Assembly: GCF_000020685.1 (NCBI RefSeq)
Contig: NC_012526.1
Coordinates: forward strand, 1,156,001 to 1,220,000
Reading direction: 5' to 3'
DNA length: 64,000 nucleotides
DNA from: Deinococcus deserti VCD115
GTDB lineage: Bacteria; Deinococcota; Deinococci; Deinococcales; Deinococcaceae
The translations under genes and the position numbers were made by a program. Under the pieces are notes generated by a model. That model did not search any database and had not been told where the DNA came from. It worked only from the letters and a program-made list of their open reading frames with translations. This document shows, piece after piece, positions 1 to 9,700 of this stretch (position 1 is the stretch's first letter; each line of letters begins with the position of its first letter).

Positions 1-1
1 T

Positions 2-538
2 CTGGCAGGCGGCGCCGGCGTGAAGGCCGCCATGCTCGCGGCCCGTGGAGCGCAGGTCACCAGTGTGGAACTGATGGCCCGCAAGCACGACGCGGCCCGC
101 GCCAACCTGAGCCGCCTGGGCCTGAGCGCCGAATTCCTGACCCATGACCTGACCCTGCCTCTGGACGCCCCTGCCGCTCCACGGGTGCTTCTGGACGCTC
201 CATGTACGGGCAGCGGTACCCTGCGCAGCCACCCCGAAATCAAGCTGCGCCTGACCCCGCAGGCCGTTGAGGCCATGGCTGACCTGCAGGCCCGGATGCT
301 GCCCCACGCTGCTGCCCTCGTCGAGCCGGGCGGCACCCTGGTCTACTCGGTGTGCTCGGTGACGCCGCAGGAAGGTCCACAGGTGGTCGCAGAGTTCCTT
401 GCCAACCATCCGGACTTCACGGCGGACGCCGTCCCGGGCCTGGAGGTGCCGCATGTTGCTGCCGGACCCGGAGTGCTGACCCTGCCGCTTGACGGTGTGG
501 ACGGCTTCTATATTGCGCGGTTGCAGCGAAAAGCCTGA
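2..538 (+). CDS. rsmB: 16S rRNA (cytosine-C5) methyltransferase RsmB, C-terminal part
   Basis: The reading frame is already open at the left edge, so only the SAM-dependent catalytic C-terminal half is present (about 179 codons). The two cysteine motifs of RNA m5C methyltransferases are visible: LLDAPCTGSGTLRSHPEIK, containing the PC motif, and VYSVCSVTPQEG, containing the TCS-like catalytic cysteine. The HPEIK stretch favours the RsmB (Fmu/Sun) branch, which methylates C967 of 16S rRNA; another RsmB/RsmF-like member is possible. The gene converges on deoD, with a shared hairpin terminator about 30 bp after the stop codon. Confidence 0.85.
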   Translation: MAGGAGVKAAMLAARGAQVTSVELMARKHDAARANLSRLGLSAEFLTHDLTLPLDAPAAPRVLLDAPCTGSGTLRSHPEIKLRLTPQAVEAMADLQARMLPHAAALVEPGGTLVYSVCSVTPQEGPQVVAEFLANHPDFTADAVPGLEVPHVAAGPGVLTLPLDGVDGFYIARLQRKA

Positions 539-567
539 AGGGTCGGCGAATCCAACGGACAGTAAAT

Positions 568-602
568 GAGGTGACTGGGCATATATCCCAGTCACCTCTT
601 TG
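568..602. terminator. Bidirectional hairpin terminator between rsmB and deoD
   Basis: A perfect 12-bp stem (GAGGTGACTGGG / CCCAGTCACCTC) with a 7-nt loop is followed by TTT on the plus strand. It lies between two convergent genes and can serve both. Confidence 0.75.
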
Positions 603-614
603 CTGCTTTGGCTG

Positions 615-1322
615 TTACAAACCGAGTGCGGCGTCAAGCGCCACTTCGATCATGCCGTTGAAGGTCAGCTGACGCTCCTCGGCGGTGGTGACCTCGTGCG
701 TGACCAGATGGTCGCTGATGGTCAGGATCGTCAGGGCCCGCACGCCGTACTTGGCGGCCAGGGTGTACAGCCCGGCAGCTTCCATCTCGACGGCCAGCAC
801 ACCGAAGTCGGCCCACCGTTTGAACTCGGTGCGGTCATCGGTGTAGAAGGTATCGCTGCTCATGATGTTCCCGACGTGGGTGGTGAAGCCGCGTTCCTGG
901 GCAATCTGATAGGCGCGCAGCAGAAGCTGGAAGTCCGCGATGGGCGCGAAGGTACGCTCACCGAAACGGATGCGGTTGATGTTGCTGTCAGTGCAGGCCG
1001 CCTGCGCCAGGACCAGGTCGCGCACGTGCACGCCCTCCTGGTAGCTGCCGGCAGTGCCCACCCGGATCAGGTTCTTGCAGCCGTAGTCCGTGATCAGTTC
1101 ATTGACGTAGATCATGCAGCTGGCAATCCCCATGCCGGTGCCCTGCACGCTGACACGCTGGCCCTTGTAGGTGCCGGTGTAGCCGTGCATGCCCCGCACC
1201 GTGTTGTGCAGCTGAGCGTCTTCAAGGAAGGTTTCGGCGATGTGCTTGGCGCGCAGGGGATCACCCGGCAGGAGGACGGTTTCGGCAATCTGGCCCTTTT
1301 CGGCGTTGAGGTGAATGCTCAT
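615..1322 (-). CDS. deoD: Purine nucleoside phosphorylase DeoD-type
   Basis: A 235-residue hexameric-type purine nucleoside phosphorylase, which cleaves purine (deoxy)ribonucleosides with phosphate to base and (deoxy)ribose-1-phosphate in cytosolic salvage. Family features visible: [12 protein letters not shown] at the N-terminus (phosphate-binding G-D-P-x-R), IRVGTAGS in the middle, [10 protein letters not shown] (ribose/base binding) and [11 protein letters not shown] near the end. Length matches the family. A TACCCT -10 hexamer (1331-1336) lies 8 nt before the ATG, with a purine-rich GAGAGG between them, so the gene can be read leaderless or with a very short leader. Confidence 0.95.
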   Translation of the reverse strand: MSIHLNAEKGQIAETVLLPGDPLRAKHIAETFLEDAQLHNTVRGMHGYTGTYKGQRVSVQGTGMGIASCMIYVNELITDYGCKNLIRVGTAGSYQEGVHVRDLVLAQAACTDSNINRIRFGERTFAPIADFQLLLRAYQIAQERGFTTHVGNIMSSDTFYTDDRTEFKRWADFGVLAVEMEAAGLYTLAAKYGVRALTILTISDHLVTHEVTTAEERQLTFNGMIEVALDAALGL

Positions 1323-1343
1323 CGCCTCTCAGGGTAACAGGCA

Positions 1344-1664
1344 TCAGAGGAATGGCCTGGAAGCCATGCCGGGTTCAGACTGATCTGGCCCCCATTCGGC
1401 AGTCAGCCAGCGCGCGTGCGGCATGTCGCTGGACAGAAACTCGCGCTGCACATCCTGCACGTTGTAGGGCACGACCCGGAAGGTGGGAGTCCATCGTGCG
1501 CAGGAGCGGTCAAGAATCAGGTATGCGGCGCGCGCCACATTGACCGGCTGGTCTCCCGACTGCTGATAGGGCAATCCTTCGCAAAGACCCCCACTTGCAT
1601 GGGGCAGAGCAGGTGATGCTTCATACGGAGAGCCAGCGGGCCCCCGTGCTGCCTTAGGAATCAC
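1344..1664 (-). CDS. Hypothetical protein, coupled to the GNAT gene
   Basis: I do not recognise this 106-residue product. Its GTG start overlaps the stop of the upstream acetyltransferase gene by four bases (GTGA), which is the main reason to believe it is translated. The first 40 residues are Gly/Pro-rich and unconvincing. The second half (ARAAYLILDRSCARWTPTF onward, with an AEWGP near the end) looks more like a folded protein, so an internal start is possible. No domain, signal peptide or membrane segment is visible. It could be a non-coding frame in GC-rich DNA. Confidence 0.35.
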   Translation of the reverse strand: MIPKAARGPAGSPYEASPALPHASGGLCEGLPYQQSGDQPVNVARAAYLILDRSCARWTPTFRVVPYNVQDVQREFLSSDMPHARWLTAEWGPDQSEPGMASRPFL

Positions 1665-2191
1665 AACTCGCCGTCTGGACGTCTCAGCACATACTGAACC
1701 ATCGCGACAGGCACGCCCTGGTAGAGCTGCGGTTCAGTCATTCTGCATTCCCGGAAGCCCAGCCGGCGCATCAGGGCGTGCGACCTCTCATTGGGCGCGT
1801 GCACTTCCGCCGTGACGGTATGGAGTCCCGTTGCCCAGGCTTGTTCCAGCAGCAGTTTGCAGGCGCGCCGGGACACCCCCTGTCCCCACAAATTCCGCTC
1901 GCCCAGCACCACGCCCAGTTCTCCGGAAACCAGTTCCTCAGAGGTACTTTCCTCGGAAGCTGCCTTCAGATTGGCCAGGTCCACATAGCCCACCAGCCGC
2001 CCGTCCAGAGTGATATCCCAGCGCCGGAAGTCTGCCTGTTTCGAGGCGATCAGAGCTACCCAATGACGCCGGATCACCCTTGGGGACAACCCGACAGTCC
2101 AGTCAGCGGCCTGGCAGAACACCGGATCGGCGGCCCAGCGCACTGCGGCCTCTTCATCGCCTGCCTGGAGTGGGCGCAGTGCAACAGTCAC
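1661..2191 (-). CDS. GNAT family N-acetyltransferase (RimJ/RimL-like)
   Basis: A GCN5-related acetyltransferase of about 176 residues. It begins at VTVALRPLQAGDEE, the usual first strand of the fold, and contains GELGVVLGERNLWGQGVSRRACKLLL, which matches the acetyl-CoA-binding motif A region (G-Q-G-x-x), followed by VHAPNERSHALMRRLGF, typical of RimJ/RimL-type enzymes. The substrate is unknown. I prefer the GTG at 2191. An in-frame ATG at 2299 would add a Ser/Ala-rich, domain-less extension overlapping the end of the upstream flavin oxidoreductase gene. Probably co-transcribed with that gene. Confidence 0.75.
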   Translation of the reverse strand: MTVALRPLQAGDEEAAVRWAADPVFCQAADWTVGLSPRVIRRHWVALIASKQADFRRWDITLDGRLVGYVDLANLKAASEESTSEELVSGELGVVLGERNLWGQGVSRRACKLLLEQAWATGLHTVTAEVHAPNERSHALMRRLGFRECRMTEPQLYQGVPVAMVQYVLRRPDGEL

Positions 2192-2267
2192 TTGTGAAGA
2201 CCGGGATCCTGCTGAAGCTGTGGCAGCGGGTGCTTTCCCGGACCTGTCAGGAGAGCGGTGGCCGACC

Positions 2268-3350
2268 TCATCGACCAGCCGGCGATCCGGGAGTTCCACT
2301 GGGGTCCGGAGTCAGGGCTTCAAGCACCTGCGTTGCAGGCCCTTGCCGGGCGAGAGCAAACCCCTCACCGGCCCACAGGCTCAGCACATCCGCCTGTCCG
2401 GCCTGCGCGCCGGCGCTGCGCAGTGGCCGGGTCAGGGCATTCTGGTACGGATAGGGGAGGGGATGGGCGACGCGGTCGCTGAATGCGTTGCGCAGGCCAC
2501 GCGCCGTGCGGCCCGAGAAGGCGCGTGTCAGCACGGTGTCGCCGCCCTGCTGTAGGGCCGCGCGGTAGGGGGGCGACGTTCCGGCTTCGTCGGCCAGCAG
2601 GAACGCCGTACCGCATTGCGCCAGGGACGCCCCGGCTGCCAGCGCGTCCCTGACGTGCTCGCGCGTCATCAGGCCCCCGGCGGCAAGCACCGGGAGGCTG
2701 ACCGCGCCCGCCACCCCGCGGGTCAGTTCCAGGGTGTCGGCCAGGTCGTCGTGCTCCCAGCCTCCCCGGTGGCCCCCGGCCGCGCCTCCCTGCGCCACCA
2801 CGGCGTCCACCCCGTCTGCTTCCAGCATGCGGGCCTCCTGAACGCTGGTCGCCGTGCCGACGACCAGGACTCCTGCGGCGTGCAGGGCGCGGATGTGCTG
2901 CGCCTCCAACCGCCCAAACGCGAAGGAAAACACCGCCGGAGGCTCGGCGAGGACCGCTTCCAGCTGCGCCTCAAAGTCTTCCTGAAGGTGGGCGGGGACG
3001 GCAGGCGGGGGAAGCTGCAGCGCCGCGTGAAACGGTTGCAGTTCCGCGCAGGCAGCCTCGATCTGGGCCGCTTCGACTTCAGGCACGGGTTGCGGCGCGA
3101 ACAGGTTCACCGCGAACGGCCGGATGGTCAGGCGGCGAATAGCCTTCATGGCCCCGGTAATCTGCGCCGGGCTCAGGTAGGCGGCGCCCAGGCTCCCCAG
3201 TCCGCCTGCCCCGGAAACGGCCGCTACCAGTTCTGGTGTGCCCACGCCGCCCGCCATGGGCGCCAGCACCACCGGGACCGTCAGCCCCAGCGCACCAAGT
3301 GCTCCGGCGTCATGCTCCTGCGAACCGGGTGTGTGTCGCACTGTCGTCAT
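2268..3350 (-). CDS. NAD(P)H-dependent flavin oxidoreductase, nitronate monooxygenase family
   Basis: A 360-residue FMN-binding TIM-barrel protein of the nitronate monooxygenase/FabK-like family. Visible motifs: [19 protein letters not shown] near the N-terminus, [12 protein letters not shown], and [16 protein letters not shown], the conserved phosphate/flavin-binding and catalytic-histidine segment. Such enzymes oxidise alkyl nitronates or reduce quinones; the natural substrate here is unknown. A TACGCT hexamer (plus-strand 3358-3363) lies exactly 7 nt before the ATG, so the mRNA is probably leaderless. That -10 box shares its TA with the -10 box of the divergent deacetylase-like gene. Confidence 0.88.
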   Translation of the reverse strand: MTTVRHTPGSQEHDAGALGALGLTVPVVLAPMAGGVGTPELVAAVSGAGGLGSLGAAYLSPAQITGAMKAIRRLTIRPFAVNLFAPQPVPEVEAAQIEAACAELQPFHAALQLPPPAVPAHLQEDFEAQLEAVLAEPPAVFSFAFGRLEAQHIRALHAAGVLVVGTATSVQEARMLEADGVDAVVAQGGAAGGHRGGWEHDDLADTLELTRGVAGAVSLPVLAAGGLMTREHVRDALAAGASLAQCGTAFLLADEAGTSPPYRAALQQGGDTVLTRAFSGRTARGLRNAFSDRVAHPLPYPYQNALTRPLRSAGAQAGQADVLSLWAGEGFALARQGPATQVLEALTPDPSGTPGSPAGR

Positions 3351-3357
3351 GCCCTAC

Positions 3358-3367
3358 AGCGTAGCCT
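3358..3367. promoter_or_regulatory. Back-to-back -10 elements of two divergent genes
   Basis: TACGCT read on the minus strand (3358-3363) and TAGCCT on the plus strand (3362-3367) share two base pairs. They lie 7 and 9 nt from the start codons of the flavin oxidoreductase and the deacetylase-like gene, which are only 26 bp apart. The two promoters therefore cannot be open at the same time. Confidence 0.5.
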
Positions 3368-3376
3368 TGCTGCGGC

Positions 3377-4315
3377 ATGAGCGCGTTTCCTCACCCTTTC
3401 CGGGCATTTACCGCGTTTCGCCGCGCTGCGTATACCGCCGGTCCCGCACCCCGCCGTCAGTTTCTGCCCCGCGAGTTTCTGGAGCTGCTGCTTTCAGGAG
3501 CTCAGGCCCGGCTGCCGCTGTGTGACGCGCCGGACCTGCCGTGGGCCCTGGCCGAGGCGGTGCATGACCCTGAGTATCTGCGCCGCTGGCGTCAGGGGGA
3601 AGTGACCCGCTCCGAGGAACGTGCCCTGGGCTTCGCCTGGACCCCGGCGGTGGTGCAGCGTGGCCTGGGCAGCAGCGGCGCCACCCTGGCCGCCACCCGT
3701 GACGCCCTGCAACGGGGCCTGGGAATCAACCTGGGCGGCGGCACCCACCACGCCTTTGCAGACCGCGCCGAGGGCTTTTCCTTCCTGAACGATGTGGTCA
3801 TCAGTGCCCGCTGGCTGCTGGACGCCGGATACGCGCGGCGCATTCTGGTGCTTGACCTGGACGTGCACCAGGGCAACGGCACGGCCAGCATGTTGCGCGC
3901 CGAGCCCCGCGTATTGACCGTCAGCGTGCACGCCCAGAGCAACTACCCTTTTCGCAAGGAACGCAGCGGACTGGATGTGGGCCTGCCGGACGGCACCGGC
4001 GACCAGGCCTATCTGCAGGCGCTGGAGACCCAGGTGGCGCCGGTGGTCACGGCGTTCCGGCCGGATTTCCTGTTCTACCTCGCGGGGGCCGACGTGCTTG
4101 CCGGAGACCAGCTGGGGCGACTGGCCCTGAGCCCCGAAGGCGTGCGCGCGCGCGACCACCGGGTGCTGCTGTGGGCCGCCCGCGCCGGTCTGCCGACCAC
4201 AGTGGTCATGGCCGGAGGCTACAACCGTGATCCCCAGACGCTGATCGATGTGCGCCTTGGAACGCTGGACGCAGCGCTGAACGCCTTCAGCCGTTTCCCT
4301 CAGTGCCAGCCCTGA
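3377..4315 (+). CDS. Histone deacetylase family protein (AcuC/amidohydrolase type)
   Basis: A 312-residue arginase/deacetylase-fold hydrolase. The Zn2+ active site is visible: GGGTHHAF (the His-His charge relay, residues 124-125), VLDLDVHQGNGTA (Asp162 and His164 as metal ligands) and YLAGADVLAGDQLGRLALS (third ligand Asp in AGAD). Bacterial members deacetylate small molecules, acetylpolyamines or acetyl-lysine; AcuC acts on acetyl-CoA synthetase. Substrate not deducible. The gene stands alone, divergent from the flavin oxidoreductase and upstream of prfC. A CBS-ACT protein of AcuB type is encoded far away at 39226-39849, so there is no acu operon here. Confidence 0.9.
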   Translation: MSAFPHPFRAFTAFRRAAYTAGPAPRRQFLPREFLELLLSGAQARLPLCDAPDLPWALAEAVHDPEYLRRWRQGEVTRSEERALGFAWTPAVVQRGLGSSGATLAATRDALQRGLGINLGGGTHHAFADRAEGFSFLNDVVISARWLLDAGYARRILVLDLDVHQGNGTASMLRAEPRVLTVSVHAQSNYPFRKERSGLDVGLPDGTGDQAYLQALETQVAPVVTAFRPDFLFYLAGADVLAGDQLGRLALSPEGVRARDHRVLLWAARAGLPTTVVMAGGYNRDPQTLIDVRLGTLDAALNAFSRFPQCQP

Positions 4316-4353
4316 AGGCGTCCGCCGCACGGTAGGGAGTTGGCAGCACGCGC

Positions 4354-4392
4354 TATCATGACGCCATGACTGTTCTCCTCACGCCCCCCTAG
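4354..4392 (+). CDS. Leaderless mini-[11 protein letters not shown] upstream of prfC (candidate leader peptide)
   Basis: A TATCAT -10 hexamer (4354-4359) lies 6 nt before ATG 4366, the same layout as the leaderless genes of this window. The ORF is ATG to TAG at 4366-4392 and encodes MTVLLTPP. It ends Pro-Pro-stop, a context known to slow peptide release. Its codons 3-5 contain TCTCCT (4374-4379), a perfect complement of AGGAGA (4457-4462) in the prfC Shine-Dalgarno region. Regulation of prfC through this peptide is inference. Confidence 0.5.
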   Translation, partial: YHDAMTVLLTPP

Positions 4393-4415
4393 CGCGAGTC
4401 GAGAACCGTGTTGTT

Positions 4416-4462
4416 CCCGGAAATCCAGTAATCACCGGGCCGCAGAACCGGCCCGCAGGAGA
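4416..4462 (+). promoter_or_regulatory. Competing hairpins and Shine-Dalgarno in the prfC 5' leader
   Basis: Two mutually exclusive stems can form: CCCGG (4416-4420) with CCGGG (4435-4439), or CGGGCCG (4436-4442) with CGGCCCG (4449-4455). The second ends immediately before the AGGAG of prfC (4457-4461). There is no U-run, so control would be at translation rather than termination. Confidence 0.4.
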
Positions 4463-4466
4463 GTTC

Positions 4467-6065
<1,599 letters not shown>

Positions 6066-6073
6066 GGGCATGA

Positions 6074-6100
6074 GGGAAGGGCGGGTTTCCCGGACTTTTT
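6074..6100 (+). terminator. Weak intrinsic terminator after prfC
   Basis: GGGAA and TTCCC (or CGGG/CCCG) can pair, and TTTTT follows at 6096-6100. The stem is short, so efficiency is doubtful. Confidence 0.4.
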
Positions 6101-6139
6101 CGATGATGCAACGGTTATGGCGGCCCTGCAGTTGCCGGC

Positions 6140-6330
6140 TCAGCACACGATCCGCCGTGTTCCCCAGTCGCGCTTGCTGGGGGTCCTGATGGTGTACTCG
6201 CGGTAGTGGCCTCGCTGTCGGGCAGGCGGCAAGCCCTCACGGTTGCCGAAGGTGCTGCCGTCCTTCGCGTAGGAGGGGCCCCTGGGTGATCAACTGCAGG
6301 GTGTCCTGCCCTTCGCGCTAGCGATGGGAC
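6140..6330 (-). pseudogene. Decayed guanyl-specific ribonuclease (N1/T1, RNase Sa/barnase-like), frameshifted
   Basis: Reading the minus strand, the segment ending at a TGA (6142-6140) gives YAKDGSTFGNREG, then HYREYTIRTP, then RRIVC. This is the C-terminal core of microbial guanyl-specific ribonucleases, including the family pattern F-x-N-R-E and the catalytic Glu/Arg/Tyr region (YREYT, RG-x-RRI). Just upstream, in another frame (6314-6279), DTLQLITQG matches the preceding helix of the same fold. The two parts are out of frame across GGGGCCCCTCC, and no intact signal peptide or start is present. I therefore read it as a pseudogene of a secreted RNase. No barstar-like inhibitor is adjacent. 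Confidence 0.6.
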
Positions 6331-6345
6331 GCGAGCCTCCTGGGG

Positions 6346-6694
6346 CCGCGATGATTCCTTGCGTATTCAGGACGTGGCCGGCCGGGTCGCGGCAGGCGGC
6401 CGACGGGGTCAGGCCAACCAGCTGCAGCCGGGTGATCAGGGCCGCGAAGGCCGGATCCGCGCCCGGCAGCGCGGGCGCGGCGGCCAGTCAGTAGACCGGC
6501 AGCGTCTCGGCGCGCCCGGGGAGCGCGCCGGTACCGCTGAGCACCTGCTGTGCTGCCCGCCGGGGGCCAGCGCCGTCTCATGGAGTCCTCCGGGAGTGAG
6601 GAGATCAGAAGAGGGGATAGCTTTGCTTTTGCTCTGCTCCGGGTGTCTCTGGCGGCGGTCTACCGAGGCTGGCATCACTTCGCCAACAAGAAGA
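6346..6694. other. Intergenic stretch, no gene recognised
   Basis: GC-rich sequence between the ribonuclease remnant and the terminator of the Ig-repeat gene. Both strands hold open frames of Arg/Ala/Gly-rich composition that look like chance frames. It may contain more debris of the decayed gene upstream of it. Confidence 0.4.
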
Positions 6695-6722
6695 AGGCCC
6701 GGTCAGATTGACCGGGCCTCTT
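6695..6722 (-). terminator. Intrinsic terminator of the Ig-repeat lipoprotein gene
   Basis: A perfect 10-bp stem (AGGCCCGGTC / GACCGGGCCT) with a 5-nt loop lies just after the stop of the minus-strand gene; on that strand it is followed by TTCTTCTTG. On the plus strand CTTT follows. Confidence 0.8.
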
Positions 6723-6735
6723 TGGGAGTGAAGGT

Positions 6736-9700
6736 TCAGGGCTTGACGTTGAAGGCGCCCCGGGCGATGAGGACTCCGTTGTACCGGACCTCGTAGGTGT
6801 ATTCACCGGCGGCAAAGCCCTTGGTGCTGAGGTTGTGGATGTAGTGGTTGGACGCGGCGTCGTAGCGCCAGTCGGCGGTGCTTGCCAGGGTGACGTCGGT
6901 AATCTCGTAGGACTTGTCGGTGATGGACAGCGCTTTGAAGCCCCGGCTGATGGTCAGTTCCTTGGCCAGCCCCACGGCAGGGCCGGTGGCGAGTTGAGGG
7001 GCCGTGAACTTCAGGGGCACGGTCGATCCGGACTTGGCCAGGCTCAGGTCACTGGGGTCACTCTTGAGCGGCGAGAGGAAGTTGTGGGTGCCGCTCCAGA
7101 TGTTGCCGATGTAAACCCGGACTTTCTGCTCGAACTTGCTGGTATTGCCCGCCAGATCCTCCACTGTGCAGGAGACGCTGTTGGTCTCGGTGGACAAGTT
7201 ATTGATCGCGAGGTTTGTGGGGTTGCAAGTGATCGCGCCTGATCCTGCCAGACCGGATCCACCGCTGTCAGTCGCGCTCAGGAGGGGGAGCAGTGGGATT
7301 GCCGTGAAGCTACTGGCGTGGATGGACGTGGGCAGCTTCGATCCGTCGATGACCGGCGCGATCTTGTCGATGTTGATGGCTTCGACCGTAACCTTGCCGG
7401 AGTTGCCAGCCTTGTCGGTGGCCGTGTGGAGCTGGCTCGCGGCGCTGCTGGTCAAGGTGGTGTCAGCCGGGCAGGTGTTGACGCCAGAAGCAGCATCGGT
7501 GCAGGTGTAGTCGATGATGACGTCACTGGTGTACCAGCCGTTCTTGCCGGTCGTCCCCCTCAGGACGTAGCTGATCGCGGGCGCGGTCTTGTCGAGCTGG
7601 ATGGTGAAGGGCGTGATAGAGGCGCTGTGCCCGGCCTGGTCGGTGACGCTGCCGGTGATCTCAGTGGGGCCGTCGGCGCTGACCGTGATGGCCTTCGGGC
7701 AGGAGGCCACGCCCGAGACGCTGTCGGCGCAGGTGAAAGTGACGGTCACGTCGCTGGTGTACCAGCCGCTCGCAGGCACTGGGCTGCTCAGGGTGTAGTC
7801 GATGGTCGGCTTGCTGGTGTCGATCTTGAGGCCGTTCAGCGTGGCCGTCTCGTTGTTGCCGGCGTTGTCGGTGGCGGTGCCGGTGGCGCTCTGGTCGGCG
7901 CCTTCGGTGAGCTTCTGGCTGGCGCTGCAGCTCTTCAGACCCGAGAGCGCGTCGGCGCACTGGAAGCTGACGGTCACGTCGGCGGTGTACCAGCCTTTGT
8001 CATTGGCTCGGCTGTCGGTGCTGCCGCTGATGGTGGGCTTGGCGGTATCGATCAGTGCATTGACGGTGCGCACGGCCGTGTTGCCTGCTTTGTCCTTGAC
8101 TGTCCGGCTGACCGTGGTCGGGACGGGGTTGCCGTTCACCCGGGTGGAATCGGCGGTGGCCGTCAGGGAGAAGCTGGCATCGGTGCTGGTCTCCAGGCCG
8201 GAGGTGTCGTCGTTGGCCGTGAAGGAGACCGACAGGGGCGTCTTGCGCCAGATGGTGTCGTTCACGTCTGCGCCGCTGATCTCGGGCGCGGTCTTGTCGA
8301 TGCTGATGCTGCCTACCGTGGCGGTGGCCGAGTTGCCGGCGTTGTCGGTGGCGGTGCCGGTGACGCTCTGGTCAGCACCTTCGGTGGTCACGGTCTTGTT
8401 GCCCAGGCAGCTTCCCATGCCGGAGCGGGCGTCGGTGCAGGTGAAGCTGACGGCCACATTGTCGTTGTTCCAGCCCTGGGCGTTGGCTGCCGGGGTGCGG
8501 CTGCCGGTGATGGTCGGGGCGGTGCGGTCGATCTTCACGGTCTCGCTGTCGCTGCCGGTATTTCCAGCCGCGTCGGTGCAGCTTCCCGAGACCGTTACGC
8601 CCGCGCTGCCTGTCTCGTCGCTGAGGGTCTGCTTGGCGCTGCAGTTCACGCCGCCGCTGCCGCTCGCGGTGTCGGTCCCGGTGGTGGTGACCTCCACGGC
8701 GCTGCGGTACCAGTCGTTCAGCCCGGCTGTGCCGGCCAGTGCCAGGGCCACCATCGGCGCGGTCTTGTCGATGCTGATGCCGGTGACGGTCGTGGTGGCC
8801 CGGTTCCCCGCCTGGTCGGTGACGGTGCCGGTGACGCTCTGGTTGGCGCCTTCGGTGCTTACGGTCTGGCTGGTCGTGCAGCTCGCCACGTCGGACCGGG
8901 TGCCGTCGCAGCTGAAGCTGACGGTCACATTGGCGTTGTTCCAGCCGGAGGGCGGGGCGAGGGGGGAGCGGCTGCCGGTGATGGTCGGAGCGGTGCGGTC
9001 GATCAGCGCCGAGAAGGTCCGGACGGCGCTGTTTCCGGCGGCGTCGGTGACCGTCTGACTCACGAGCGTCGGCGCCGTGGCGCTTTCTGATTCCGCGGTG
9101 GCGGTGAGCGTGAAGCTGGCCAGCCTTGCGTCGGCCAGGCCAGACAGAGGGTCAGAAGCAGTGAACGGGTCCGAGCTCACGCTGGCGCTGTTCGTCCAGG
9201 TCGTGACACTGGTGTCACTGCCGCTGATGACGGGGCTGGTCCGGTCGATTTTGGCGGAGAAGGTCCGGATGGTGGCGTTGCCCGCCTTGTCGGTGATGGT
9301 CCTGGACACGGTCGTGGGGACCACGGTAGTCCCGGACAGGGTGGACTCATCCTTGGCGGTCAGGGTAAAGCTCGAGGGAGTGCCGTCGACCAGGCCAGAG
9401 CCGGTCTCAGTGATCGTGAAGGTGGGCGAGACCACGTCGGCCTTGTGCCAGGCGGGGTCCGTGACATCGCTGCCGCTGACGCTGGGGGCGGTCTTGTCGA
9501 TCAGGGCGGACACGGTCCGGGTGGCCACGTTGCCGGCGGCATCTCTGACGGTCTTGCTGACCACGGTCGGCTGGGTAGCGCTCGCGGACTCGCTCGAAGC
9601 CACCAGGGTAAAGCTGTCATCCGTGCTGGTGGCCAGGCCGGAAGTAGGGTCACTGGCCGTAAAGGCGGCCGACAGATTCGTCTTGCGCCAGGTGGTGTTG

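Noticed and set aside
7318..9090. 590-codon plus-strand frame opposite the Ig-repeat gene
   Set aside because: A Gly/Ala/Val repeat produced by the antisense of repetitive Thr/Ser codons; no start signal.
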